Origin: Dichetophora obliterata
Taxonomy: Eukaryota; Arthropoda; Insecta; Diptera; Sciomyzidae
Reading direction: 5' to 3'
Assembly: GCA_963920525.1 (NCBI GenBank)
Contig: OY986438.1
Coordinates: forward strand, 121,270,420 to 121,334,419
Length of the DNA stretch: 64,000 nt
Numbering within the stretch: the stretch's first letter is position 1; every line of letters starts with the position of its first letter. This document shows, piece after piece, positions 11,192 to 21,250 of this stretch. The notes under the pieces were generated by a model. The model saw only the letters and a list, made by a program, of their open reading frames with translations. It made no database searches and was not told the DNA's origin. Made by a program: the position numbers and the translations under genes.

Positions 11192-12431
11192 ATGACCGAG
11201 TCCAACGCTAAAGCGAATAATAACGCTGCCACCAATGCTAATTTGCAAATTATACGAGATCCGAATATGTCAAAACATCGTATTTTTATTGGTAATCTAC
11301 CGGTTTGCACTCGCGAGCAGCTCGAAAGCATCTGCGTGCCCTATGGAAAGGTGCTTGGTTCTTTGGTGCAAAAAAATTATGGTTTCGTACAATTCGAATC
11401 GGAAGAGATTGCAAACAAAGTTGCCTCGGCTTTGAATAGATCCACATTCAAGGGCAATACCATAACCGTACGCAATGCCGGCACGAAAACACCAACAGCA
11501 GCAAAACGTACCGCCACAGGATCAGGTGCGTCGACACTCGGTGGCGGTAGCGACTCAAGTAAATTGATTCCCGGTGGCTCGTTAAACACAAATCCGGACT
11601 ACAACGATTGTGAAATCATTGTCGTAGATCGCAAGAACACGTAAGTAATGCAATGGCTCTAAAATATGCCGATATTTTTCTCCAACTAATATACATTTTA
11701 GTAAATATGCAGAGTTAATTGAGGAAAGACTGAAGCGCCTAAAGTTGCGCGTAGATGTACTCTTTCCCAACGAAGATGTGGCTCTAGGCAAGGTGCTGGG
11801 CAACATATCGTCACGCGGTTGCCTGTATGCCGTGCTCGTAACCAATCAACATGAGGAGCACAACAGTATTACTGTTAATATACTCTACGGACAACCGGCC
11901 GAGCATCGCAACATGCCCGTCGAAGATGCCATTCATCTAATTGCTGAAGACTTTCGTGCTAAAGTTTTGCGTGATGCCATCAACAACTCACATCTGCCTA
12001 AAGCTGTGCCCATCATTCCAGCTGGCAGCATGGTGGCACCACCGCTCAAAGATCGTCATCCAGATGCTGTTCAAATACTGTTAAACTTGTTGGCAGATAA
12101 CATGCCATTAACCGTACTGCAGTACGATCGTATAATAAAATATTTGCAGGATCGTCGTGAATTGCAGCTTAGAGTAGAGTTGGGTGATGCTTGTGATCAG
12201 GCTAACAATGTGCCGGATCCCGAGATTGAATTGCAAAAGAAAATTCTTAATATTCTAAATAAACCATCCGTGGCAGAGACCCACTACAACTTGCTGTACC
12301 CAAATTTGAAGGCCATCGGCGCAGACTATCGCGCTATGGATCTGCTCAAAGACGAGCGTGTGCAGAAAGCGCTCGACTCACTTATGGATTCAAGCCTAGT
12401 ATCTACTGTAAGCAATTATATGAAATTTTAA
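11192..12431 (+). CDS. Neos: Neosin, NCOA5-like RNA-binding coactivator
   Basis: Two exons, 11192-11640 and 11702-12431, with a 61-bp intron (donor AC|GTAAGT, acceptor TTTTAG). The product is 392 aa. An RRM occupies about residues 29-96, with RNP2 IFIGNL (31-36) and an RNP1-like KNYGFVQF (61-68). A Ser/Gly/Ala-rich linker follows (about 98-132). The second half starts near YAELIEERLKRL and contains FPNEDVALGKVLGNISSRG and NILYGQPAEHRNMP, the anticodon-binding-domain-like module of nuclear receptor coactivator 5. It is expected to act in the nucleus in RNA binding and transcription coactivation. The next gene, mRpL50, converges on it, an arrangement I recall for Drosophila CG8614/CG8612. The frame is intact, with no lesions. 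Confidence 0.9.
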
Positions 12432-12437
12432 ACTTTT

Positions 12438-12443
12438 AATAAA
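12438..12443 (+). terminator. Neos poly(A) signal AATAAA
   Basis: AATAAA 7 bp after the Neos stop codon. Only 10 bp further on lies the minus-strand AATAAA used by the convergent gene. Confidence 0.6.
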
Positions 12444-12453
12444 TCTTGTTTGC

Positions 12454-12459
12454 TTTATT
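12454..12459 (-). terminator. mRpL50 poly(A) signal AATAAA
   Basis: TTTATT on the plus strand reads AATAAA on the minus strand, about 50 bp past the mRpL50 stop. Because cleavage falls downstream of each signal, the two convergent mRNAs would overlap at their 3' ends. Confidence 0.55.
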
Positions 12460-12509
12460 AAAGAAGTGATTGTTTTTTTTTTGTGTGGTGGTCGTAATAT
12501 CGCTAGAAA

Positions 12510-13323
12510 TTATGGCCAGGATCGCTTTGCTTCGAAGCCTGAATATTTTTGACGATACTTGAGACCCGTAACTAGGGTAGAGCTTTTTGGGAACGCTGTC
12601 TGCCCGTTAAACTTTGTGTCTGTCTCTGGATGGAATCTTACATAATCGTACTGTATATGCAGATTTTCGGGCAAATCCATCTTTTTAAGAGCATCAAAAG
12701 GCACGGTAGTGTCTATGCTCGTTTTATAGAAATTTATGACATCAGCTGTAATAAAAAAAAAGTTAAATTGTTCATAAGTAGAAGCACTAGTTATTTGTTG
12801 CGTGACCCACCAACTGTATTTATTTCATGAACCTGCGAATTAGGTACACCATGTTTGAAATCCTTAAAGCAAGCTTCCAAGAACTTGAATTTTATTTCCG
12901 GTTCAGCTAGTTTGTGCTCATATGTAGTGGATATAAGCAGGGCGTTACAAATAGCTTTGACTTTTTCAGTAACATTTGAGGGTGCTGCATAGGCTTTTAT
13001 TGAACGCAGGAAACTGAAAATTTGTTTATATAACATTAATCACAACTTTATTCTTTTTAACTAGCTCTCACCCTTTGGTTTCTAGAGACTTTCCAATATC
13101 CTCAAGCTGTCGTGTTTTAACAGGAAAAGCTATTTTTTTTTGCTTTAGTCGAGTTGGTGTAGTGGATAAACATTGCACTTGTGCCCTGCAAAACTAATAT
13201 TTTTGAAGGATGAAACACGTTTCTTGAGTTGCATTACATTATCATCAAATTAATTTATCTATATCTTACGTGAATTTGAAAAATTAAAGCTGAACTTTTA
13301 TGTACATTAAATTGCATAGCCAT
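12510..13323 (-). CDS. mRpL50: Mitochondrial large-subunit ribosomal protein mL50
   Basis: My four-exon model is 13270-13323, 13072-13193, 12811-13013 and 12510-12745, giving 204 aa. All introns are GT-AG, of 76, 58 and 65 bp, and the frame stays open across each junction. The N-terminus (MAMQFNVHKSSALIFQIH, then FCRAQVQCLSTTPTR) is basic, Ser/Thr-rich and poor in acids, as expected for a mitochondrial presequence. LEDIGKSLETKGFLRS, then AAPSNVTEKVKAIC, KFKFLEACFKDF and the C-terminal KYRQKYSGFEAKRSWP-type block fit the mL50 family. The protein is part of the 39S mitoribosomal subunit. The exon 2 acceptor is the less certain junction: ATATTAG keeps frame, whereas the nearby TTTTGCAG does not with the chosen donor. 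Confidence 0.85.
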
Positions 13324-13393
13324 ATTTTTAAATGTATGTATTAAAAAAGTTGTATTTGGCAGCAAATATATGACAGCAAGGTTGCACAAGTTA

Positions 13394-13513
13394 GGGATGT
13401 CAGAAAAACATAGATTCATCGAAAATATCGATGTTTTGCTTCTATGCATCGAAAATAATACGCTCGATGTATCAATAGTCTATGTATCGATGTTTTTCGA
13501 AAACTGACATCTC
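13394..13513. mobile_element. Small palindromic MITE with TATCGATG motifs
   Basis: The ends are GGGATGTCAG and its near reverse complement CTGACATCTC, both flanked by TA. The interior is repeatedly palindromic around ATCGAT, with TATCGATG at 13426-13433 and 13485-13492, both one base from the DRE. It lies 70 bp upstream of the mRpL50 start codon, inside its likely promoter. Confidence 0.5.
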
Positions 13514-13710
13514 TAGTACATGATAAAACTAGGAAGGATAGTGTTATACTACGTTCATACTACGGCTTAAATTACTTCACTTAAATCAAATGCGTTCAAA
13601 CTAGCTGTTCGTAACTTGTTTTGATAGTTCGTTGGCAACTCATATATTTGCTTATTATGTAACAAAAGTAAGTAAAGCAAAGAAAGTAAATATGCAATCG
13701 CAAGCCTTTA

Positions 13711-14335
13711 GCTGCGTTCCATTCGCTTCAAAATAATCCAGATTATTTTTTTTACATGCAAAGAAAAAACAAAAAAAATAATCCTATAACAAATAGGATT
13801 ATTTTTGCTATCCATAGAAAATTGTGATATAGCCTTTAAAAAATTTCAAACACAGGTGCCGCACCTGTATATTTTTATGAGCTGTCATTTCATTTTTTTA
13901 ATTATTTGTTTGTTTGATACAATGACTATTAGGTAGCCATGACAGCTACCTATTTTCTCACGAGCTGCGACCATCGAAAGTTAAACAAAAGAAAACAAAA
14001 CAAACCGCGTGTGTCACACATATTGGACGCATTCAGCGGAGCCAACAATTGCACTTAAATTATTTATATAATTGCATAATATTAATAATTAAATTAAATA
14101 ATTTACAATTTTTCTGACGTTTAGAGTAAAACACATTCAGAGAAAAACATCGTTCACTAAGGTATCGCTACCATAACAGTTCACAACAGTTTTGAACGAC
14201 ACACGTTCTCATGACACCTAATAGTTAATGTATCATGATTGCTTGTTTGAATTTAATTTTGACTGCAACGGTACTGTCCTCTACGAGTCGTTTTAATTGT
14301 CGTTCCTTTGAGAAAATTTGGCAAAGGAACGCAGC
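13711..14335. mobile_element. MITE with GCTGCGTTCC ends
   Basis: Left GCTGCGTTCC and right GGAACGCAGC are exact inverted copies, with further partial match inward, flanked by TA on both sides. Length is 625 bp. No transposase frame. A Tc1/mariner-type MITE is the best guess from the TA duplication. Confidence 0.55.
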
Positions 14336-14337
14336 TA

Positions 14338-14632
14338 TTAAAGTGAATTTAAACAGTTTTTTTTTATTTAGCATGTCCGATTAGGAAAAAGTGATGTTTC
14401 TACTTTTTTCAATTTGAAATACATAAACTGTCCCACCATGTCCTTAAAATTCCATAGTTGCTTTTTAATTGTCAAAATTCTATACTGTAACATGTTGGTT
14501 GGCTTATTGTCTTTCCAACGAGATAAAGATGGTTAATGTTGGACGAAATGGGAGCACTTTGCATGACAGCAGAAATACATACGGGAATTAGTGTTTCACG
14601 ATGGAAGAAAAAAAACAAAAAGTAAGCTGCTT
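14338..14632. other. Non-coding, no feature recognised
   Basis: Spacer between the MITE and the 3' end of the POLR3K-YrdC pseudogene. Nothing recognisable, and no obvious poly(A) tract marking the pseudogene's 3' end. Confidence 0.5.
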
Positions 14633-15501
14633 TTACCTTCTTGGCAGTTCAAGGTTCCTAATACCGAATTCAGACATAACTTCGAGCGTTTGTTTAAGCA
14701 CACATCGTGCACGTACTCTTAATTTTCACGGTTGTGACAAGTCAATAGCCGTTGATGCAGAACGACATTCTTATGTTAGTCCCAGCTGGCCAGCATCAAA
14801 GACACCCCCTAGCTGAGGGCACAACGACGAAAATTCTTTAACATTCAGACTACTTGGTTCGCTGAACGATTTGCGCTATTCGGAGCTTATGGATGCTCAT
14901 AGCACAGCTGGTGAATGAATTGGAATTTGGGAATACGAATATCAATTTTTCTAGTACTTGGATTGAGGAAACTATTGCTTAAGTTATGTGAACGTTCGAT
15001 AACTATCGTTCTGGATCCCGGCAGCAAACGTTTAAACAAGGCATCGTTTATATGCTCAGCTTTACCGTAGCAACGAAGAGCAGCCAAGTCTTTCACACAA
15101 ATTGCCACTGTTTTACGACAGTCTAGTCTTTTGATTTCATACAATTTTTGTATGGCCTTTGCCATATGGCCATTGCAGGCTACACCATAAACAGTGTCGG
15201 TTGGTAGAGCTATAACTTCGCCCGATTGTAAGCAACTTTGTGCTTTATTACAGCATTTGTAAAATGTGGTCATAGGTTCATCAGCAGAGCCGGTTTACAT
15301 CTGCGTAAAATAAGCTTATTTGTGAGCACAAGCCGGATAATCACCATCAGTTGAATCTACGTTCTCCCAAGCAGCTACACCGCCCATAACATAATCCACT
15401 TCCTATAACATTGCAGGAATCTTAATAATAGTTCGTCTCAAATGACCTTTAGTGTCTTCCTCTACCATTAAAATATTACCGCAAGTCAGACAGAACAACA
15501 T
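14633..15501 (-). pseudogene. Intronless POLR3K (RPC10)-YrdC/Sua5 fused pseudogene
   Basis: From a start codon at 15499-15501 the frame gives LFCLTCGN and VEED, then, after loss of the middle of the N-terminal zinc ribbon, EVDYVMGG, VAAWENVDSTD, and ADEPMTTFYKCCN. This is the order of RNA polymerase III subunit RPC10/POLR3K. Without a break it continues into KAQSCLQSGEVIALPTDTVYG, the N-terminus of YrdC/Sua5 enzymes, which make threonylcarbamoyl-AMP for the tRNA t6A modification. The YrdC part runs through KTVAICVKDL and ANRS to GGVFDAGQLG and AIDLSQP. Lesions are three in-frame stops in the POLR3K part, and in the YrdC part a stop after YEHP, a 1-base frameshift, and two more stops near the end. 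No introns remain, so a retrocopy is likely. The 14887-15273 frame alone looks like a gene but is only the intact middle. Confidence 0.75.
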
Positions 15502-15918
15502 TTAGGTAATTCACAGTTCATGCTAATTAAGGTTAATGTGGTAATGCTGGAATGTGCTATTTTGCTTGTTAATTTTTTGTTATTGTTTTGCGTGTAAACA
15601 CAAATTAAACCGGTGTGTTAAATGTTGCCATTTTGCACATGCCCTAAGGAATGCTTTTGTAGAGTGTTAATGTGTTATTTCCTGAACAGCTGTTTTAAGT
15701 GAATAAAAAAGAGTTGCCAGGTAGATAATTTTGATGAAGTTTTCAATAAAACTGAATATTAAATTGAGTTATTAAACTTTTGATAGAATCCAAAAGATCT
15801 GAGCTGCATATTGAAGATTCCAGCGCTATTTTTAATCTGAAAATCAATACTTTTCACTAAAGTTGTGCTCACAGTTGTAAAAAATTAGTACAATAAAATA
15901 TTAATTTATTAAAACATT
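15502..15918. other. Non-coding, no feature recognised
   Basis: AT-rich spacer between the fused pseudogene and the left target-site copy of the THAP element. Confidence 0.5.
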
Positions 15919-15927
15919 ACAATGAAC
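15919..15927 (+). repeat. 9-bp target-site duplication, left THAP element
   Basis: ACAATGAAC here and again at 19048-19056, directly outside the CATGAACC/GGTTCATG ends. The copies are perfect. Confidence 0.7.
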
Positions 15928-16564
15928 CATGAACCAATAAGAGAAGATCACGCAAAGAACAGTGCGAGAAAAAAGTAATTTTTCGTGCAACGTCATCGGT
16001 CACAAGCAAGCTATTAAACTGTCAACTTGCATACGTTTTGCATGCAAAACATGTGAAAACTCGGATAAAAGTGAAAAATTATAAAATTAATAAGTTTAAT
16101 TCGCAAAAAAGTGTTTGAATACTTTGTTTGTTTATATTTTCATGCAGTAACTAAATGTAAAGAATGCTGTAAATAGAAAAACTGCAAATAAATAGAATAC
16201 AAAATTGGATGTTCACTTTGTTTTTATTATTGAACTGTTTTGTTAAATTTTCTTTTCCTCTGCATCGAATTGTTCACGATTTCTTTATTTAATAATCTTA
16301 TTTTAAAAAACATTCGTGCGCGGAAAAACAATTTTTTTATTTTGTTGTCACAGATAACATGCTCTGCACTTGTAATGTGCGTCTGCAAATAATTTTTGCT
16401 TATTAGCAGCCCGTCGCCATTTACGTCATTGAACACTTTTTCCAACGCCCTCATATGCGCCATGAGCTTTTCCGTTGGCTTGGACAGCCGCCTTCGCTTA
16501 AATGATCTACCCAACTAAGTGATGCTGCCGCTTCTTCTTCCAGCCTTATGTTCGGAACGTCTTT

Positions 16565-18274
16565 GTGGAATTTGTGGCAGATGTATCACGCGATGAAAAC
16601 GGGAATCTAGTGACAGATGTCCAGAGTACACTGACGTTATGGAGGGAACACTTCTCTAAACTTCTAAATGGCGACGCTGACAACAATCCCGCCAATAGAG
16701 ATGATATTCCGGAAACCCCAATTGCGGATGACAGCGTCGAGGTTCCGCTGCCCGACTATGATGAAGTTCTGACAGCTATAGCTCGGCTTAAAAATAACAA
16801 AGCCGCGGGAGCTGATGGCTTACCTGCTGAGCTGTTTAAGAACGGAGGCGAAGCTCTACTTAAATGCATTCACGAGCTTCTATGCAGAATATGGTCGGAA
16901 GAATGCATTCCGAACGATTGGAATCTCAGTGTGCTCTGCCCAATCCACAAGAAAGGCGATCCCACTATCTGTGCCAATTACCGTGGGATAAGCCTTCTTA
17001 ATATCGCATATAAGGTCCTGTCGAGTGTTTTATGTGAAAGATTGAAGCCCATTGTAAACGAACTGATCGGACCTTATCAGTGTGGCTTCAGACCTGGAAA
17101 GTCCACCATCGACCAGATTTTCACGCTACGACAAATCTTGGAGAAGACTCAAGAAAAACAAGTCGACACCCACCATCTTTTTGTCGACTACAAAGCCGCC
17201 TTCGACAGCCCAATAAGGAAGCACCTGTACTACACCATGTCTGAATTTGGTATTCCTGCAAAACTAATACGACTTTGCAGGATGACACTGAGCAACACCA
17301 GCAGCGCAGTTAAAATCGGGAAGGACCTCTCCCCTCCATTTATTACCAAACGAGGTTTCAGACAAGGTGATTCCTTATCGTGCGACTTTTTCAACCTAAT
17401 GATGGAAAAGATCATCCGAGCTGCTGATCTGAGACGTAGTGGCACAATATTCTACAAGAGTGTTATGCTGCTTGCGTATGCTGATGACATAGATATCATT
17501 GGCCATAATACGCGCGAAGTCAGTGCAGCATTTTCCAGATTAGAAAGAGAGTCAAGTCGAATGGGTCTGTCAGTGAATGCAGATAAGACGAAATACTTAG
17601 TGTCAACAAACAAACAGTCCCAGCGTCTTGGAACCCACGTTACCGTTGACAATACCTCCTTCGAGGTTGTGAAGAACTTCGTTTATCTGGGATCCAGCAT
17701 TAATTCAACCAACGACATCAGCATTGAGATCAAACGAAGAATAACTCTTGCCAACAGGTGTTACTTTGGGCTCCGTAGGCAATTGAGAAGCAGAGCCCTC
17801 TCTCGACGAACGAAAATCACGCTCTTCAAATCGCTTATCATGCCCGTCCTACTTTACGCATCACAAACCTGGACGCTGAGCAGTTTAGATGAAAAGAATT
17901 TAGGAGCATTCGAGAGAAAGATTCTTCGTAAGATCTACGGACCTATCTGCGTCAATGGCGAGTACCGAATACGGTGGAATGATGAACTGTATGAGCTGTA
18001 CGCTGACATCGACATAGTCAAGCGCATTAAAATCGAGCGGCTTCGCTGGCTTGGTCATGTTCAGCGCATGAAAGACGATGCTCTAGTGAAGAAAACATTC
18101 GATTCGGTACCCAGCGGCGGTCAACGCAGAAGAGGACGACCGCATCTTCGTTGGAAAGACCAAGTAGAGGACAACCTGACGAAGCTTGGAATTTCCAACT
18201 GGCGCCAGCAAGCGAAAGACAGAAATGGCTGGCGCAAATTCTTAGATGAGGCCAAGACCGACATACGGTTGTAG
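16565..18274 (+). CDS. Reverse transcriptase of RTE-like element, N-terminally truncated
   Basis: A 569-codon frame with no internal stop. The first codon is GTG because the 5' end of the element is missing. Palm motifs are FVDYKAAFD (about 206-214, first catalytic Asp), GFRQGD (264-269) and LAYADDIDIIG (YADD at 305-308, the other two Asp). NKAAGADGLPAELFK and HKKGDP are the usual N-terminal RT blocks. After the RT there is a region with LLYASQTW and the C-terminal RRGRPHLRWKDQVED block typical of this clade. The apurinic-type endonuclease that would precede it is absent, so the copy cannot mobilise itself. Clade assignment (RTE or a close relative) rests on these motifs and the tandem-repeat tail. 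Confidence 0.8.
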   Translation: MEFVADVSRDENGNLVTDVQSTLTLWREHFSKLLNGDADNNPANRDDIPETPIADDSVEVPLPDYDEVLTAIARLKNNKAAGADGLPAELFKNGGEALLKCIHELLCRIWSEECIPNDWNLSVLCPIHKKGDPTICANYRGISLLNIAYKVLSSVLCERLKPIVNELIGPYQCGFRPGKSTIDQIFTLRQILEKTQEKQVDTHHLFVDYKAAFDSPIRKHLYYTMSEFGIPAKLIRLCRMTLSNTSSAVKIGKDLSPPFITKRGFRQGDSLSCDFFNLMMEKIIRAADLRRSGTIFYKSVMLLAYADDIDIIGHNTREVSAAFSRLERESSRMGLSVNADKTKYLVSTNKQSQRLGTHVTVDNTSFEVVKNFVYLGSSINSTNDISIEIKRRITLANRCYFGLRRQLRSRALSRRTKITLFKSLIMPVLLYASQTWTLSSLDEKNLGAFERKILRKIYGPICVNGEYRIRWNDELYELYADIDIVKRIKIERLRWLGHVQRMKDDALVKKTFDSVPSGGQRRRGRPHLRWKDQVEDNLTKLGISNWRQQAKDRNGWRKFLDEAKTDIRL

Positions 18275-18282
18275 CGCCAACT

Positions 18283-18307
18283 AAGTAAGTAAGTAAGTAA
18301 GTAAGTA
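18283..18307 (+). repeat. AAGT microsatellite tail of the RTE element
   Basis: About six AAGT units directly after the RTE stop codon and short 3' UTR, forming the 3' terminus of the retrotransposon. Confidence 0.7.
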
Positions 18308-19056
18308 TCACGCGAGGTTTTCCAAACCGCTGTTCACTCCAAGAAAAAGATTAAAAATATTGAATTCATAAAATTGTTAAATTTTACTTACACTTGCGAT
18401 TATAGCTGCCTTATTTTCGCTTGAAGTAACTGCTCTGAAGAGCTGCTCTTTCTCCATGACCAACGACTCCTGAAGCAGAGCACTAACGATTTTTTTGTTT
18501 TCGCGCTTTAAAATTCGCTGATATCGTTCTGCATTTGCTGGCTGCACCTCCTTGGTCATAACTGTTGGGACAGCGCCCGGCTTTAAGCGCATAGCTTTGC
18601 CAAAACCTATCGTAGCATTTTTTAAAAAAACATTTACGTGGAAATGTAGAAGTACTTACCCATTTGAACATGGAGCCTTCTTTCGAAGTCTTCAGGCAGA
18701 AAATGACCTCCACAGATTCTTGCCGTTGCAGTGTCGACATTTAGCCGACAAAAAATCTCCCATTGCATACAAGCAACTTTTTCCTTGGGGAAACGGTAGA
18801 AACCAACGTATTTGTTTTTTTTTTTGCTGTTGCAATTAATGCATGTCGCTACAGCACACTTCATTTTAATATAAAAACACATTATAATTATATGATAATT
18901 CTTTAAAATTTTAACAAATAACATTTAACATCCAATCACTAAGCGTAAACAAAAGATATTGTGACCGATGACGTCAGACCTATCAGCTGTTTTTGTTTAC
19001 AATATGGCGGGTCTTTTCTTTGCATGATCTTTATTTCTTGGTTCATGACAATGAAC

Positions 19057-20453
19057 TGTGAATTGCCCAATTGTGAACTTTGAGTTTTGGTCAGTTTTGG
19101 TTATTTACAAAAATGACAGCTTGTGATGCGATTTTTTCGATTATTTATCGATAAAACTAGTGGTGACTCCGATTGCATCTTAATATAAATGGTAATTTAT
19201 GATAAATTACTTAATTTCGAAGTCATTTCATTGACAGTTTTTCTACGGCGAAATTACTTAATTTGGTCATGATTTATGCATACATTACCCAAGTAGAATT
19301 TTGCGACCACAGGTTACTTAAGACACATTTTTTATACGACGACGTTGCAGCGATACTGATTTGGAAAATATTTTGTGGGAAAAGTTTGTAAAAATTCCTA
19401 GGATACTACTTTACCACTAGGTCACAGAATGTGGTAACGATTTATCAAGTGTTACCTTTAAAAAATGCATCACTCATCATTTATCAAGATGTACATTTTG
19501 TAACAATTAGCTAATTGCGACCCAAGTGTAGGCATCACTCATCATTCATCAAGATGGACATTTTGTAACAATTAGCTAATTGCGACCCAAGTTATTTAAA
19601 ATGGTGGACGCAAATTATTATAATATTTAAACATTTTTTATTAATGTATGAATTTGTTGCAATATTTTCTGAATTCAGCTTGCGCTTAAATTCTTAACAA
19701 GTTTTGGCTGTTATTTTACCGAAAATCTTCTTTCCCATCTACATTTAGCTCCAAATAATATCAAAAAACACTTAAGATTATGTTGTACTCCTATATATTA
19801 TATAAATTTTAATTATAAAATAATTATATTTATGGCTGCAAAATGTTAACAAAACATGTAAACAAAATTAATTTTTTTGCAATTGGCAACTCTGTAATGC
19901 ATTTATATATGTGTATACTAAAATGTGATAAGTCACTTCAAAGTAATTTTCACTAACACAATGTCGGCATTATGTTGCACCACTTTCGAATCATAGTGGT
20001 CTTTGTAACGTAACCAATACGTAACATCATATCAATTTTGACACAAAAATAAACGCTACGTTGTCTCTGCAACCCAAATGTGGACCATTAGTTCTAGTTG
20101 GGTAAGAGATATGTGACTGAATTACCGCTTACACGTGATTTTTCTGACTGATGGCCATTGCAAGCATTCATTACTACATTCCTACTGCCTACTATTTGGT
20201 GATGCTGAGTCGATCTGTGTGCATCGAAGTGTTATCAAATATTTTAGTTATTTATTAATGTAATTTAATTGAAGTGTGGTAATGTAAACATTGTTGATAT
20301 TTTAGGATTTAAACTGATCACTCTGGCAAATCGATAAACCGGAAATTTAAGATACAATAAAAGTACTTTTATGCTTAATTTAATACCATATGAATTATTT
20401 GCTACTAGGCAGTAAACAAGTAAAAGTTTGCAACCGTTTGACTGACTGATGCA
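19057..20453. other. Spacer between the two inverted THAP elements
   Basis: No gene. It holds a 65-bp tandem duplication (about 19468-19597). The rest is AT-rich unique-looking sequence. Confidence 0.55.
19468..19597. repeat. 65-bp tandem duplication
   Basis: CATCACTCATCATTTATCAA followed by GATGTACATTTTGTAAC and AATTAGCTAATTGCGACCC is repeated immediately with only a few substitutions. Confidence 0.8.
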
Positions 20454-20634
20454 GGTTTTAGGCATGAACCAAGAAATAAAGATCATGCAAACAAAAGAGC
20501 CGCCATATTGTAAACAAAAACAGCTGATAGGTCTGACGTCATCGGTCACAAAATCTTTTGTTTGCGTTTAGTGATTGAATGTTGAAAGTTATTTCTTAAA
20601 GTTTTAAAGAAATATAAAGTGTTTTTATATTGAA

Positions 20635-21250
20635 ATGAAGTGTGCTGTAGCGACATGCATTAAATTCAACAGCAATAAAAACAAATACGTGGGTTTCTAC
20701 CGTTTCCACATGGAAGAAATTAATTGTAATCAATGGGTGATGTTTTGTCGGCAAAATGTCAACACTGCAACGGACTTCGAAAGAAGGCTCCAAGTTGAAA
20801 TGGGTAAGTACTTCTACATTTGCATGTAAATCTTTTTTAAAAATATGTCACGATAGGTTTTGGCAAAGCTATGTGCTTGAAGCTATGTGCTGTCCCAACG
20901 GTTATAACCATGGAGTTGCAGCCAGCAAATGCAGAACGATGTCAGCGAATTTTAAAGCGCGAAAACAAAAAAATCGTTAGTGCTCTGCGAGAAGAAGAGA
21001 TTTTTCCTTTAGAAGACAAAAAGAAAACATGGACGCTTCTATTTCTAACCGCTCTTCAGAGCAGTTATTTTAAGCAAAAAAGGTAGCTAAAAATTAGTTG
21101 CAGACGCATATTACAAGTGCAGAGCATCTTATGTGTGACAACAAAATAAAAAATTTGTGTTTCCGCGCACGATGTTTTTTAAAACAAGATTATTTAATTA
21201 AGATTATTTATTAAAAATAAAATTGAACAAAACAGTTCAATAACAAAAAC
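20635..21250 (+). pseudogene. Degenerate THAP gene of copy 2
   Basis: Exon 1 starts MKCAVATC at 20635 and ends at a GTAAGT donor near 20804. Exon 2 starts near 20857 and restores CAVPTV and AERCQRILKRENKKIVSAL. Relative to copy 1, a 33-nt in-frame deletion removes the ICGGHFLPE segment, so the C-x2-H half of the zinc site is gone. Further on, deletions and stops destroy the third exon, though QTHITSAEH-like sequence can still be aligned near 21100-21230. Not functional. Confidence 0.7.

Larger units (their letters stand above)
16515..18307 (+). mobile_element. 5'-truncated RTE-like non-LTR retrotransposon
   Basis: It has an open frame (16565-18274) for reverse transcriptase, no endonuclease domain, and a 3' end of AAGT tandem repeats (about 18283-18307) instead of a poly(A) tail, which is usual for RTE-type elements. 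It lies antisense in exon 3 of the THAP gene. No clear target duplication was found. The intact frame argues for a fairly recent insertion. Confidence 0.75.
16227..18864 (-). pseudogene. THAP zinc-finger protein of the element, interrupted by RTE
   Basis: Exon 1 is 18660-18864, exon 2 is 18392-18606, and exon 3 starts at 18329; it is cut by the RTE and resumes at about 16514 down to the stop at 16227. The first two exons give 140 codons. The complete C2CH THAP signature is visible: MKCAVATC (C-x4-C), QW, ICGGHF (C-x2-H), LPEDF, and AVPT encoded at the start of exon 2. The domain binds DNA in P-element transposase and THAP proteins. Then follow a charged helical region (AERYQRILKRENKKIVSALL) and, after the insertion, a Lys/Arg-rich tail (GRSFKRRRLSKPTEK). 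The splice sites are good (GTAAGT donors), so the gene was probably functional before the insertion. Confidence 0.75.
15928..19047 (-). mobile_element. THAP-domain DNA element, copy 1 (with RTE insertion)
   Basis: Ends start CATGAACCAA and share AAGATCA.GCAAAGAA further in, and the flanks are a perfect 9-bp duplication. A subterminal ACGTCATCGGTCACA occurs inverted near both ends (15990-16004 and 18960-18974). Read on the minus strand it encodes a THAP protein in at least three exons and no recognisable nuclease, so it is probably non-autonomous. About 1.8 kb of RTE retrotransposon sits in the third exon; without it the element is about 1.3 kb. Compared with copy 2 it lacks the Harbinger insertion and shows a single TAA at that point (16096-16098). 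Confidence 0.75.

Noticed and set aside
14887..15273. Stand-alone YrdC-domain gene
   Set aside because: The open frame is only the undamaged middle. Family sequence continues past its stop in shifted frames with more stops, and POLR3K sequence precedes it.
15502..19060. Shared GAACTGTGAATT on both sides of the left THAP element as a larger duplication
   Set aside because: Only about 13 bases match. The 9-bp duplication directly at the ends explains the insertion.
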